Positions 42,759-51,537 of a stretch of 64,000 bases of DNA are shown one piece after another. The notes beneath the pieces are model-generated. The model searched no databases and was not told the DNA's origin. It was given only the letters and a program-made list of their open reading frames with translations. The translations under genes and the position numbers were made by a program. Location: the NCBI RefSeq assembly GCF_015291745.1, contig NZ_CP030059.1, forward strand, positions 3,995,501-4,059,500. The letters run 5' to 3'. Each line of letters starts with the position of its first letter. The stretch's first letter is position 1. Source of the stretch: Bradyrhizobium sp. CCBAU 53351 (GTDB lineage Bacteria; Pseudomonadota; Alphaproteobacteria; Rhizobiales; Xanthobacteraceae).

Positions 42759-43327
42759 TGCCGGAAAACCGCTACGCCCGCGCCAAGCAGCCGGAGCAGG
42801 TTCGGCGCGCCCTGCTCGACCATGCCGCTGCGATCGCCATGGACCATGGCGTCGCCGGCATCACGGTGCAGGCAGTCGCCGCGGCGGCCGGCGTCACCAA
42901 GGGCGGGCTGTTCCACCACTTCGGCAGCAAGCAGGCGTTGATCGAGGGCCTTTTCGCCGAGCTGCTTGCCCGCGTCGACGCCGAGATCGACGCTGCGATC
43001 GAGAACGATCCCAAGCCGCGCGGCAGTTTTACACGCGCCTATGTGAATGCGGTATTCACCGGCAGAACCTTCGGCTTTACGACCCCATGGGCGGCGCTGA
43101 GCATGGTCGTCGTCACCGATCCGCCGCTGCGCCGGCTCTGGAACGACTGGATCAAGGCCCGCCTGAAGCGGCATCGCACCACCGACGGCTCGCCCGATCT
43201 GCAAATGGTGCGCCTGGCCGCCGACGGCGCCTGGCTTTCCTATGTCACGACGGGACAGACGCGCATGAACGCCGAGCTACGCGCCGTGCACGCACGTCTG
43301 CTCGCGCAGACCTACCGGCGCGGATAG
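42758..43327 (+). CDS. TetR/AcrR family regulator of the SMR gene
   Basis: The 189-residue protein has the TetR DNA-binding domain (LLDHAAAIAMDHGVAGITVQAVAAAAGVTKGGLFHHFGSKQALIEGLF) and a TetR_C_6-like C-terminal part (GFTTPWAALSMVVVTDPPLRRLW). It overlaps the SMR stop by one base, so the operon is self-regulated, probably through the palindrome at 42383-42394. It converges with the cytochrome gene. Confidence 0.92.
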   Translation: MPENRYARAKQPEQVRRALLDHAAAIAMDHGVAGITVQAVAAAAGVTKGGLFHHFGSKQALIEGLFAELLARVDAEIDAAIENDPKPRGSFTRAYVNAVFTGRTFGFTTPWAALSMVVVTDPPLRRLWNDWIKARLKRHRTTDGSPDLQMVRLAADGAWLSYVTTGQTRMNAELRAVHARLLAQTYRRG

Positions 43328-43336
43328 CCGCTCGCC

Positions 43337-43702
43337 CTACTGGCTCTGCATCGGCTTGGGCTGACGCGGGGTGGATCGTGCGGGCTTCTTCGCGGGCTTG
43401 GCCGCGGCGCGTGGCGGCGGCTCGTCGACCGATTCCAGATAGGCAGCGAGCACCTTGGCGGAGTCCGAGCTGGTCGCGTAATGGTCCTTCAGGAACCAGG
43501 ACAGCGTCAGGCTGAAGCGCCCCTTGGCGAGGCCGCGCGGACTGCGATGGCACGTCGCACAGCCGTCAGCGAAGAGCTTGGCAGGCGGCTTGCCGGCATC
43601 GAGATTTTGCGCGGCCGCAACCGTCGCCGTCACAACGGCGGCGGCTGCAAGACCCATCACGGGCACGATCCGCTCGCGCCCCAGTCCAAACAGCGATGTC
43701 AA
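43337..43702 (-). CDS. Small monoheme c-type cytochrome, secreted
   Basis: The protein of about 121 residues (TTG start at 43702) has a basic n-region (GRERI), a hydrophobic signal (VMGLAAAAVVTATVAAA) and the heme motif CATCH. The mature domain of about 55 residues is followed by a Pro/Lys-rich tail. ATG 43657 is an alternative start but would lack the positive charges of the signal. A methionine ligand is not obvious after CATCH, so the sixth heme ligand is uncertain. It is cousin to the cytochrome at 34126-34485. Confidence 0.75.
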   Translation of the reverse strand: MTSLFGLGRERIVPVMGLAAAAVVTATVAAAQNLDAGKPPAKLFADGCATCHRSPRGLAKGRFSLTLSWFLKDHYATSSDSAKVLAAYLESVDEPPPRAAAKPAKKPARSTPRQPKPMQSQ

Positions 43703-43740
43703 ATGTCGGCCCCAGAGCGTTTTCGAGCGAAGCCCGTCGG

Positions 43741-43920
43741 TCACGCCGCCGACAGCTGATCGAATTCGGGCGGCGCATAGGCCTTGCCGTCCTGGTCGGT
43801 GACGACGACCCGCCACCCTTCGCTCGCCCACACCTTTGCCTTCGCCACGATGAGCAACCGGCTCTCGCGGGCGAAACTGTATTTCTCGTTGTCGCGTTCT
43901 GCGATCATCTTGTAGGCCAA
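43741..43920 (-). CDS. Small conserved hypothetical protein with TTG start
   Basis: The 59-residue protein reads MAYKMIAERDNEKYSFARES, then LLIVAKAKVWASEGWRVVVTDQDG, ending near residue 59. The TTG at 43920 is chosen because AGGGG lies eight bases upstream and the N-terminus then matches the length I recall for similar small rhizobial proteins. The beta-strand/helix pattern suggests a compact soluble fold. The function is unknown. Confidence 0.6.
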   Translation of the reverse strand: MAYKMIAERDNEKYSFARESRLLIVAKAKVWASEGWRVVVTDQDGKAYAPPEFDQLSAA

Positions 43921-44197
43921 TTCGCATCCCCTTGCGTCGCCCTGCACCCGACCTCCTCGTGGCAGCGGGCTGCGGCGGCAATTCGCCGGGAGCGTGGCAA
44001 TTTGGTGCCATCCGCAGGCATGGCGCCGGCGTTCGGCATCGCGCGTGCCCACGGGAACGCGATTCCACCCGTCGCAGGCTGGCCGCCTGCGACGGCACGG
44101 CGCCGTCTTCATGTCGTGCTATGTCGTGCTGAATCGGCGGCCGGAAGCCGGTCCGTCGCATCAGCGACGGAACCGATCGTCCCATGTCCGAGCTCCG

Positions 44198-44476
44198 CTA
44201 ATGCACGCGGATGATGTGGGGGCGACCGAGATCGATCAGTCCCTGCACCGCCGAGAGGCGGTCATCGAGGGCTGCAATGGTGAGCAGCAGATTGTTACGG
44301 CGCTCGTCAAGCATGCCCATCTCGGCGCCGGTGAGCTTCGCGCTCGTCCGCTCCTTGTGGATCCCTTCGAGGGATTCACGCAACCCCGCAATCAGACCGG
44401 CCAGCTGCTTGGCCTCTTTGGTCATCGACCGCTTCGCGACATTCTGGCGGCGCGTCTCCGCCTGGCTCTGTCTCAT
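44198..44476 (-). CDS. Small helical (coiled-coil) hypothetical protein
   Basis: The 92-residue protein is basic at the N-terminus and then largely helical with heptad-like leucines (KQLAGLIAGLRESLEGIHKERTSAKLTGAEMGMLDERRNNLLLTIAALDDRLSAVQGL, read in parts). ATG 44476 follows GGGAGG with a six-base gap. No domain is recognised. A dimeric structural or regulatory role is possible. Confidence 0.65.
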   Translation of the reverse strand: MRQSQAETRRQNVAKRSMTKEAKQLAGLIAGLRESLEGIHKERTSAKLTGAEMGMLDERRNNLLLTIAALDDRLSAVQGLIDLGRPHIIRVH

Positions 44477-44608
44477 CTTCATCCTCCCGTGCCCCGCTGC
44501 CCCGAGTGGATGCTTACATCTTTGGGTACACATCTTACGATCGATGAAATCTGCCCGCGAAGAACTTTCTTAAATTGTACGCGCACGGAACCCGGATCAA
44601 TCCAGCAG

Positions 44609-44634
44609 AAAGCCCGGCGCGAGAGCCGGGCTTT
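44609..44634. terminator. Bidirectional hairpin terminator after the SH3-domain gene
   Basis: AAAGCCCGGC and GCCGGGCTTT form a 10-bp stem around GCGAGA, with A/T tracts on both sides. It lies 37 bases beyond the stop codon of the minus-strand gene at 44671. Confidence 0.75.
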
Positions 44635-44670
44635 CCTTGGAGGTTTACTTGACGCTTTCGTTGGAGCTTG

Positions 44671-45663
44671 TCAGTGCTTCTGGTGACCGCCGCCCGGGCC
44701 GCCGGCCGGGGCACCGCCGCCGCGAGGTGCGGCGTTGACGTGCGGAGCGCCGCCACCGCCGTGCGGCATTGCAGGCGCAGCGGCACGGGGCGCCGGCATT
44801 TGCGCACGGGCATTCATGGGCGAGCCGTGGCTCACATTCGGCTGCGCGACATGCGGCATCGCGGCTCGCGCAGCCGGTGCGGCGGACACACGAGGTGCTT
44901 CATGCGCGCGTGTCATCGGCTGGGCGCGCACCGCAGCGCGGCTCGCGGCCCGTTCATGCATCACGCGCGCCTGGACATCGCGCGGATTGCGCGTCTGCGT
45001 CTGCTCTCGGGTCCGCTCATGCGCGATGCGCTCGCTCCGTCCGGCACGCGTCCGGTCGGCGGCAACAGCGGCATCGCGTTTCGCAGCGTCGCGCGTCGCG
45101 ATCGCAGCGTCAGGCCGCGCATTCGCGGCGTTACGTCCGGAGATCGCGGCTCCGCCCTTGCCCCGCACGCCTTCCCGTTCCAAAGCAACCGCCGCATCGC
45201 GCGTCGCCGCGCGGCCGATCCGGGCCGCACGCGGATCAAGCGTCATTCGCGTCGCGACACTCTGGTGCGAGCTCCAGTAATTATTCCAGTAGGCGTGGCG
45301 GTGGTACCAGGGACGCCCCGCATAGTAGCTCGACCAGTACGATGTCAGCACGAATGGGACGACGGGCACGTCGATCTCCTCGACATAGTCGGGCAGATAG
45401 ACGTAGTGGTTGCGATAGAGATATTCGAGATATTGCGACGACACCCAGCCGCGATCGTCGGAGAAGCTGACGTCGCACCAGGCATTGCCGCGCAGGCAGC
45501 CATGGATGTTGACGCGGGCGCCCTCGGGGACACGGTCGACGAGTGGAAAACCCGGCCCCGGTCCGGCGCGCAAGCCGGTCGAGACGGTGACGATGCCCGG
45601 CGCGGCCAGTGCGGCTGTTGGCGCGAGCAGCAATGCGGCAATAAAAACGCTCCTGAACTTCAT
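44671..45663 (-). CDS. Secreted SH3b-domain protein with disordered Ala/Arg/Gly tail
   Basis: The 330-residue protein has a signal peptide ending at ALAA. A bacterial SH3 domain follows (VSTGLRAGPGPGFPLVDRVPEGARVNIHGC, then GWVSSQYLEYLY), along with a Tyr/Trp-rich linker (YWSSYYAGRPWYHRHAYWNNYW). The tail of about 170 residues is rich in A, R, T and P and ends GGGHQKH. SH3b domains bind cell-wall peptides, so an envelope role is likely. ATG 45663 starts the signal peptide directly. Confidence 0.85.
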   Translation of the reverse strand: MKFRSVFIAALLLAPTAALAAPGIVTVSTGLRAGPGPGFPLVDRVPEGARVNIHGCLRGNAWCDVSFSDDRGWVSSQYLEYLYRNHYVYLPDYVEEIDVPVVPFVLTSYWSSYYAGRPWYHRHAYWNNYWSSHQSVATRMTLDPRAARIGRAATRDAAVALEREGVRGKGGAAISGRNAANARPDAAIATRDAAKRDAAVAADRTRAGRSERIAHERTREQTQTRNPRDVQARVMHERAASRAAVRAQPMTRAHEAPRVSAAPAARAAMPHVAQPNVSHGSPMNARAQMPAPRAAAPAMPHGGGGAPHVNAAPRGGGAPAGGPGGGHQKH

Positions 45664-45819
45664 GGCGTATTCCTCCTCTTTCGAGTCGGAACGCGCTGAC
45701 GGAACGGGCGTTCCGTCAGCGAGGGCCGCCCGCATAGAAAGATTGAAGCGCGGGCGGCTCGCGGTTCAATATTCATCCGTTGTTCATCGGCGCAACGCGT
45801 CATCTGCGCTGCCGGACCG

Positions 45820-47742
45820 TCAGTCGACCTGCAGCATGAACGCGTCGAAATACGATGCAAGCCGGGCAAAGTCGTCGAGCGGAAGCACGTTCGCGACATA
45901 CTGGTCAGGCCGCACCACGACCATGCAGCCGGCTTTGCGATCGATGCCGCGCATGGCGAAGATATCGTGGCCACTCTTGAGGTCCGGGCAGAACATCTTC
46001 TCGTAGTCGATCAAGCCGTAGCGCCCTTTACGCGGGAGCAGCAGCGGGGGCATCGCTTCGACGGCGAGTTCGCGATGATCCTGCTGAAACACCGCACGCA
46101 GATCGATCACGCTGTCGATGTCGGCGCCACCTTGCGTATAGCGCTTGACCGGCGAATCCCTGGCCTCGGTGAGGAAATTGCAGAGCGCGCGAATGGCCGA
46201 GCCTGCGGCGGCAGGATCTTCCGCGGGGGAAAACGCGTAGATCCGGAATCGGCCATCGGCCTGCCCGGCATGGCCGAGATGCACCGGCTTTGCGTCAGCC
46301 AGCCGGATCACCGGGGCGGAATGGAAGCGCTTGCCGATGACGAGGCCTTGCGCGAGGTGCTGATGCGACGCCGCGCCGGTGAGAAGCGACGGCCTGTAGT
46401 GCGTCGCCGTGCCCGCGGTGTAGCGGCCGTGCCGCACGAAATAGTCTTGGGTCCTGGCGGCATCGGCGCCGCCGGCCTTGGCGGCGGAGGCAAGAATGCC
46501 CGCCCATTCGCGGTCGAAATCGATCAGCTCTTTCGCGACCGCCTGGCGCTCCGCCGAATAGGAATGCAACAGCTGAGGGGCACACTGCTTCCGCAGCACG
46601 GCGGCGAGCTTCCAGCCGAGATTGAAGGCATCCTGCATCGAGACGTTCATGCCCTGCCCCGCCTTCGGGCTGTGGGTGTGGCATGCATCGCCGGCGATGA
46701 AGATGCGCGGCAGGTGCGTTGCGATCTCCGCGTCCGACACGTCGTCGAACTTGTCGGTCAGACGCTGACCGATCTCGTACACCGACCACCAGGCGATCTC
46801 CTTCACCTCGAGCGTGTGCGGCTTCAGGATCCGCTGCGCCTTGGCGATCACGTCGTCGGCAGTGATGTTGCGGTTCGCGACGCGCTCGCCGACCTCGAGC
46901 TTGGCGATCTCGACATAGATGCGGACCATGTAACCGCCCTCGCGCGGAATGATCAGCAGGCTGCCGTCCTTCGCCGACTGGATCAGCGACTTGAAGCGGA
47001 TGTCCGGAAAATCCGTCACCGCCAGCACGTCCATCACGCCCCAGGCGTGGTTGGCGGAATCGCCGTGCAGTTCCCGCCCGATCGACTTGCGCACCGTGCT
47101 GCGCGCGCCGTCGCAGCCGACGACATATCGCGCCTTGACCGTCTCGACCTTGCCCTTGTTCCCGGCGTCGACGCGTTCGAGGCGCACGGTCACGGCATGA
47201 TCGCCAGGCCCCGCGGCCGGATCGACCTGGAGGTCGAGAAGACGGCGGCTGTAATGGGGTTCGAGCTTCGCCGGTGATTTGCGCATGACGTCGAGAAAGC
47301 CGTCATGGATGCGCGCCTGGTTGAGGATGACGTGCGGGAATTCAGACAGCCCGTCCTCGACGTCCTGCACCCGGCCGCTGCGGATGATGGTCTCGGGCAG
47401 CCGTTCGTCCGGCTTCCAGAACGTCGTCTCGTTGACCCAATAGGCCTCCTTCAGCACCCGCTCGCTGAAGCCGTAGGCATGAAACATCTCCATGGTGCGG
47501 CAGGCGATGCCGTCGGCCTGCCCGACCAGCAGCCGGCCCGGCTTCTGCTCGACGATGCAGGTCTTGATGTCGGGGAATTGCGCGAGCTGGGCGGCGAGCG
47601 TGAGGCCGGCCGGCCCGCAGCCGACGATGAGGACATCGACCTCGTCAGGCACGGCGCCCGCAGCACCCGACGCCTGAACACGCTCGGCGGGATCGGCGAT
47701 TTCAGGGTCGCCCGGCCGGAATCCATTGAGATGGAATTGCAT
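45820..47742 (-). CDS. mobA: 3-hydroxybenzoate 4-monooxygenase
   Basis: The 640-residue FAD enzyme matches Comamonas MobA along its length from the shared N-terminus MQFHLNGFRPGDP. It has the FAD motif VLIVGCGPAGLTLAAQLA, the second FAD motif YVVGCDGARSTVRK, and FIAGDACHTHSPKAGQGMN. The C-terminal thioredoxin-like phenol hydroxylase dimerisation domain ends MVVVRPDQYVANVLPL. It converts 3-hydroxybenzoate to protocatechuate with NADPH and oxygen. ATG 47742 has a GAGGTG ribosome site. The divergent MarR regulator and the palindrome between them indicate aromatic-acid induction. No other ring-cleavage genes are in the window. Confidence 0.95.
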   Translation of the reverse strand: MQFHLNGFRPGDPEIADPAERVQASGAAGAVPDEVDVLIVGCGPAGLTLAAQLAQFPDIKTCIVEQKPGRLLVGQADGIACRTMEMFHAYGFSERVLKEAYWVNETTFWKPDERLPETIIRSGRVQDVEDGLSEFPHVILNQARIHDGFLDVMRKSPAKLEPHYSRRLLDLQVDPAAGPGDHAVTVRLERVDAGNKGKVETVKARYVVGCDGARSTVRKSIGRELHGDSANHAWGVMDVLAVTDFPDIRFKSLIQSAKDGSLLIIPREGGYMVRIYVEIAKLEVGERVANRNITADDVIAKAQRILKPHTLEVKEIAWWSVYEIGQRLTDKFDDVSDAEIATHLPRIFIAGDACHTHSPKAGQGMNVSMQDAFNLGWKLAAVLRKQCAPQLLHSYSAERQAVAKELIDFDREWAGILASAAKAGGADAARTQDYFVRHGRYTAGTATHYRPSLLTGAASHQHLAQGLVIGKRFHSAPVIRLADAKPVHLGHAGQADGRFRIYAFSPAEDPAAAGSAIRALCNFLTEARDSPVKRYTQGGADIDSVIDLRAVFQQDHRELAVEAMPPLLLPRKGRYGLIDYEKMFCPDLKSGHDIFAMRGIDRKAGCMVVVRPDQYVANVLPLDDFARLASYFDAFMLQVD

Positions 47743-47783
47743 GAGCACCTCTCCCCGCGAACGTTCTGTTTGGATATTGCTCA

Positions 47784-47804
47784 GTATGCTGACTATCAGT
47801 ATAC
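47784..47804. promoter_or_regulatory. MarR-type operator between mobA and its regulator
   Basis: GTATGCTGA at 47784-47792 and TCAGTATAC at 47796-47804 are complementary at eight of nine positions around CTA. The 21-base site sits 42 bases before both divergent starts, typical for MarR regulators of aromatic catabolism. Confidence 0.8.
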
Positions 47805-47846
47805 TTGTCAACGATCCGACCGTCCCAGTCCGAGGAGGAGAATTCG

Positions 47847-48311
47847 GTGAAAGACAACAACGAGATGCCCGGGCATCTGGCGCGCCGGTTCCAGCAGATT
47901 GCGGTCGCCGTGTTCCTGGCCGAGGTCGAGGATGCGGGCTTCGACCTGACGCCGGTGCAATACGCCGCGCTCGCGACCATCAAGGCCAATCCGGGGCTCG
48001 ACCAGGTGACGCTCGCAGGATTGATCGCCTATGACCGCACCACCATCACTGGCGTGATCGACCGCCTCGTGCAGAAGGGTCTTGCCGAGCGTCGCGCCTC
48101 CAGCCGCGACCGCCGCGCCCGCGAGCTCGAGATCACCGACGAGGGCCGGCGCACGCTGCGCAAGATCACACCGGCCGTGGAATCGGCCCAGCGCATCATG
48201 CTGCGTGGCCTCAGCGCGAAAGAGGGCGAAGAGTTGATGCGGCTGCTGCGCAAGGCGATCGCCGCCGGCAACGATTTGAGCCGCGCACCGCTGCGCGATA
48301 GTCCGGTATGA
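47847..48311 (+). CDS. MarR family transcriptional regulator, probable mobA repressor
   Basis: The 154-residue protein has the winged helix of MarR: FDLTPVQYAALATIKANPGLDQVTLAGLIAYDRTTITGVIDRLVQKGLAERRASSRDRRARELEITDEG. It starts at GTG 47847 after a very strong GAGGAGG ribosome site; the in-frame start at 47805 lies inside the operator edge. By position it is the counterpart of MobR, which senses 3-hydroxybenzoate in Comamonas. That function is inferred. Confidence 0.92.
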   Translation: MKDNNEMPGHLARRFQQIAVAVFLAEVEDAGFDLTPVQYAALATIKANPGLDQVTLAGLIAYDRTTITGVIDRLVQKGLAERRASSRDRRARELEITDEGRRTLRKITPAVESAQRIMLRGLSAKEGEELMRLLRKAIAAGNDLSRAPLRDSPV

Positions 48312-48429
48312 TACGGACCCCTATTTGCAATTGTCTGAGGTCCGCGAAACCTGGAACTAACCTTCGCCTGCTAGGGTCCGCAACATTCTGCGATTAACGC
48401 GCGATTAACTTTGCAGGGCGGGGGTTCGG

Positions 48430-48861
48430 ATGTTCAGGTGTCTCATTGCGGCCGCGGCCATCGCGCTCTCGACCGGCCATGCGCTCGCGAACGGCCATGG
48501 CGGCGGCGAACCTCCTCCGCCGAAGCCGGAGGCGACGACTGCGCCCGCGAAGGTGGTCATCACCAAGCAGGGTCCCAAGCTCGTCGATCTCAAGGGCATG
48601 ACGCTCTATTATTACGAGCGCGACACCACCGGAAAGACCTCGAACTGCAACGGCAAGTGCACCGAGAGCTGGGTGCCGCTACCGGCAACGGCCGACGCCA
48701 AGGCCATCGGCGATTTCACCGTGATCAGCCGCAACGACGGCAGCAGGATGTGGGCGTACCGCTACCGTCCGCTCTACACCTCGCCCGCCGACAAGGCGCC
48801 GGGCGACGCCAATGGCAACGCCACGACGCTGCAATGGCGGATCGCGCGGCCTGAAAACTAG
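48430..48861 (+). CDS. Secreted COG4315-type protein
   Basis: The 143-residue protein has a signal peptide ending at ALAN and the motif Y-x-[FWY]-x-x-D as YYYERD in GMTLYYYERDTTGKTSNCNGKC. The cysteine-containing phrase CTESWVPLPA and a C-terminal MWAYRYRPLYTS strand follow. This family of secreted repeat proteins normally carries two or more such units and may bind metals or dyes; its function is unknown. No lipobox is present although many relatives are lipoproteins. Confidence 0.85.
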   Translation: MFRCLIAAAAIALSTGHALANGHGGGEPPPPKPEATTAPAKVVITKQGPKLVDLKGMTLYYYERDTTGKTSNCNGKCTESWVPLPATADAKAIGDFTVISRNDGSRMWAYRYRPLYTSPADKAPGDANGNATTLQWRIARPEN

Positions 48862-48900
48862 CGCGGTCACGTGGACGCCGGAGCACTCGCGTAAGTTTCT

Positions 48901-49554
48901 TTATCCGCGCCAGCTTCCACCCGTCTCGGCCCGCGCGCTCTGTCCGGGCGGCAGCACCACGACCGTCGAATTGAGCTTCACCCGGTCGTACAGATCGATC
49001 ACGTCCTCGTTGCGCATCCGGATGCAGCCCGACGAGATCGCCTGCCCGATATATTCGGGCTGGTTGGTGCCGTGGATGCGATAGAGCGTGTCCTTGTTGC
49101 CGGCATAGAGATAGATGCCGCGCGCACCCAGCGGATTGGCGGGTCCACCGGGAACACGTGCCGGATACGGTCCGAGCCGCGCCTGGATATCCGCCGTGGG
49201 AACCCAGTCCGGCCATTCCGCCAGCCGGCCGACCCGCGCCACGCCCGAGAACGCCATGGCTTCCTCGCCGACCGCAACGCCGTACCGGATCGCCTTGCCG
49301 TCCGGCAGCACATAATAGAGATAGCGCGCATCGGTATCGACCAGGATGGTACCGGGCTGCTCCTTGCGGTGATAGTCGACGATGTGACGGAGATATTGCT
49401 CGGGCACGTTCGCCTGCGCGTACGGCGTATGCGCGAGCAACTGCCGGTCGCGCGGCGTCATGCTCGCGTCGGTCGACGGTGATAGCGTCGTCTGCATGCA
49501 GCCGCCCAGCGGCAGCATGGCGATAGCGAATAAAGCGATGAGAGATCTTGGCAC
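48901..49554 (-). CDS. L,D-transpeptidase (YkuD domain) lipoprotein
   Basis: The 217-residue protein has a lipoprotein signal (ALFAIAMLPLGGC, lipobox LGGC). The YkuD catalytic domain follows, with the histidine in YRIHGTNQPEYIGQAISSGCIRMRNEDVIDLY and the nucleophile cysteine in SSGCIRM. It should form 3-3 peptidoglycan cross-links or attach proteins to the wall from the inner or outer membrane surface. The GTG at 49554 is chosen because the longer frame has no signal. L,D-transpeptidases are abundant in rhizobia. Confidence 0.93.
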   Translation of the reverse strand: MPRSLIALFAIAMLPLGGCMQTTLSPSTDASMTPRDRQLLAHTPYAQANVPEQYLRHIVDYHRKEQPGTILVDTDARYLYYVLPDGKAIRYGVAVGEEAMAFSGVARVGRLAEWPDWVPTADIQARLGPYPARVPGGPANPLGARGIYLYAGNKDTLYRIHGTNQPEYIGQAISSGCIRMRNEDVIDLYDRVKLNSTVVVLPPGQSARAETGGSWRG

Positions 49555-49865
49555 CGCCGGCCCCTGTAGCGGATAGCAGCACCCCCAGCATCGCCAGATG
49601 TTGCCAAAATCGTGCTGAAAACAAGGCAACGGGAAACACGTGCGCGTGTTCGAAAAACTGGGTTCCATCACCACAAACGGCGGAAGAGCGTCGCATCATC
49701 TCCATCCCCTCGCCTTGCTTTGGTCAAATCCGGCTGGACTCGTGGGGGTCATCGGGCCGGGCGCATCGGATTGATGGGCTCACCTCAACAACATCGGCTC
49801 GCGCCAATGCGGACGACCAGGACTTAACACCCGGGCTTCAACGCCTGTGCTTTAAAGGAGCGGCG
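49555..49865. other. Intergenic region between divergent genes
   Basis: This gap of 311 bases between the L,D-transpeptidase and a plus-strand gene contains a small perfect hairpin (AACACG/CGTGTT with TGCG loop, 49635-49650) and presumably two promoters. No gene is supported within it. Confidence 0.5.
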
Positions 49866-50924
49866 ATGCTCGCGACGCTGAACCCCAAGCAAATCGTCGA
49901 TGAGATCGTGAAGGACACGGTCAAGGACAACGATCCGCACGACGCGATTCAGATTTCGCCCGACATTGTACTGGCCTCGCGCCCCGTCAGCGTTGCACCC
50001 ACGCTGGCGCCTGACGTCACGCCCCGTCCGGAGCCGAAATTCGCGCCGCCGCCCAAAATCTCTCTGGAGCCCAGGCTCTCGCTGGAGCCGAGGTTCGCGC
50101 CCGTCTCGGAGCCGCAGACGGCGGCACCGCCGTCGGTCGACACGGCCGTACGCGTCGCAGCGAGCGATGACCATGTTCGGCCGAAGCGATCCGCGGTGCG
50201 CAAGTGGTTGCGCGGCGCGTTCGTCACGTTTCTGTTTGCGGGAGGCAGTGCGGCCGCCACGATCGCCTGGGAGAAGCACGGCGATACGGCCAAACAGATG
50301 CTCGCGGAATGGACGCCTGCCCTGGCGTCGTTGAGGTCGCTGCTGCCTTCCACGTCGCAGACCGCGCAGGTCGCGCCCGCGCAGGCCGCAGCGCCTGCGG
50401 AGCAAGCCGTGCCGCCCGCAAGCCAAGCGGCGACCGATCAAACCACCACCGATCAATCGACCGCGACGGCGCCCGTGGCACAGGTCGCGACAGCCATGCC
50501 TGCGGCAACGCCGCCCGATGCAGTGCAGTCGGTGCAATCGATGACGCGCGACCTTGCTGCAATGGCGCAGCAGATCGAGCAGCTCAAGGCCAACATCGCC
50601 GAGTTGAAGGCCGGACAGGAGCAGATGGCGCGCGAGATGGCGAAGCCGCCCGCGCCAAAACCGGTCGCTGAGGCCAAGCCGGTCGATCCGCGCGCACGCG
50701 CTGCTGCGCTGCCGCCGAAGCCTCCGGCGCCGCCGGCAGTTCATAAACCGAAACCAGTGGTGTCGCGGACCTACATGCCCGCCTATTCGCCCGCGCCGCT
50801 CGCGCCTCCCCCGCCGCCTTCGCAAGCCGCCGCAATGCCGCCGCCGGCTGCACCTGTCACCACGACGCAAGCCGTTGCCGATGACGACGGACCGGTCGTG
50901 CGTCCGCCGATGCCGCTGCGCTAG
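49866..50924 (+). CDS. Hypothetical single-span membrane protein with coiled coil
   Basis: The 352-residue protein has a Pro-rich cytosolic N-terminus (about 115 residues, with repeated PRLSLEPRF) and a transmembrane helix (WLRGAFVTFLFAGGSAAATIAW). An Ala/Gln/Thr-rich region, a predicted coiled coil (MTRDLAAMAQQIEQLKANIAELKAGQEQMAREMA) and a Pro-rich tail follow. AAAGGAG precedes the ATG. Similar proteins are common in Bradyrhizobium and unassigned. The layout suggests an envelope-spanning scaffold. Confidence 0.75.
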   Translation: MLATLNPKQIVDEIVKDTVKDNDPHDAIQISPDIVLASRPVSVAPTLAPDVTPRPEPKFAPPPKISLEPRLSLEPRFAPVSEPQTAAPPSVDTAVRVAASDDHVRPKRSAVRKWLRGAFVTFLFAGGSAAATIAWEKHGDTAKQMLAEWTPALASLRSLLPSTSQTAQVAPAQAAAPAEQAVPPASQAATDQTTTDQSTATAPVAQVATAMPAATPPDAVQSVQSMTRDLAAMAQQIEQLKANIAELKAGQEQMAREMAKPPAPKPVAEAKPVDPRARAAALPPKPPAPPAVHKPKPVVSRTYMPAYSPAPLAPPPPPSQAAAMPPPAAPVTTTQAVADDDGPVVRPPMPLR

Positions 50925-51027
50925 ACGCGCGCAACAGCACGGTGCACAGCAACGACGTCGCGTATGCTGTCCGAGTCGATGTGATGCGTTGAGTCCGGGC
51001 GATTACGGAAAGCGCTATTTTTCGCTC

Positions 51028-51069
51028 AAGAGAAAAGGCCGTCGGGAGCTATGCCGGCGGCCTTCTCTT
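51028..51069 (+). terminator. Possible hairpin terminator
   Basis: AAGAGAAAAGGCCG pairs with CGGCCTTCTCTT, with one mismatch, about 100 bases after the stop codon of the gene at 49866. The T tract is weak, so this is uncertain. The rest of 50925-51306 shows nothing I can name. Confidence 0.4.
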
Positions 51070-51306
51070 GCAGCTGCCGGTTCCCGGAGCCCGGTTCTGC
51101 TGCAATTCCATGCCTTATGATTGCGCCGCGTATTTAATAAACTCTTAACGACCCCGCATGCTGCACATCATTTCTGCGCCATAAGCACAGAGATTGCGCG
51201 ACCTGTTCATTCGATAGATATCGACTCAGTGATACCATCCCGGATGTGTCGAGATTTCCATTGAAGACTTGTTTTTGAAGCTGGGTCGTCACATCGGGGA
51301 ATTCGG

Positions 51307-51537
51307 ATGCCTTACTACTCCTTCGATCTCGTGGTTGGTGAAGAGTTCAGGAACCAGGGCGGAATCATTCTCGAAGACATCGAGGTTGCCTCCGATCGCG
51401 CCGATCAACTCGCATGCGAGCTGTCGCAAGTGAAGCCGGAGCTGCAGCAGAAGGGTTGCGCGGTGCGCGTCACCGATCGTGACGACAACGAGCTCTATCG
51501 CACGCCGCTCGATCCGGTGCCGGCCTGGCAGCGCTGA
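51307..51537 (+). CDS. DUF6894 family small protein
   Basis: The 76-residue protein matches the DUF6894 pattern: it opens MPYYSFDLVVGEEFRNQGGI, has DIEVASDRADQLACELSQVKPEL, and ends with a VTDRDDNELYRTPLDPV strand. Members typically start MPRYFFD and are very numerous in Bradyrhizobium, without a known function. It is followed with no gap by the convergent SDR gene. Confidence 0.85.
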   Translation: MPYYSFDLVVGEEFRNQGGIILEDIEVASDRADQLACELSQVKPELQQKGCAVRVTDRDDNELYRTPLDPVPAWQR

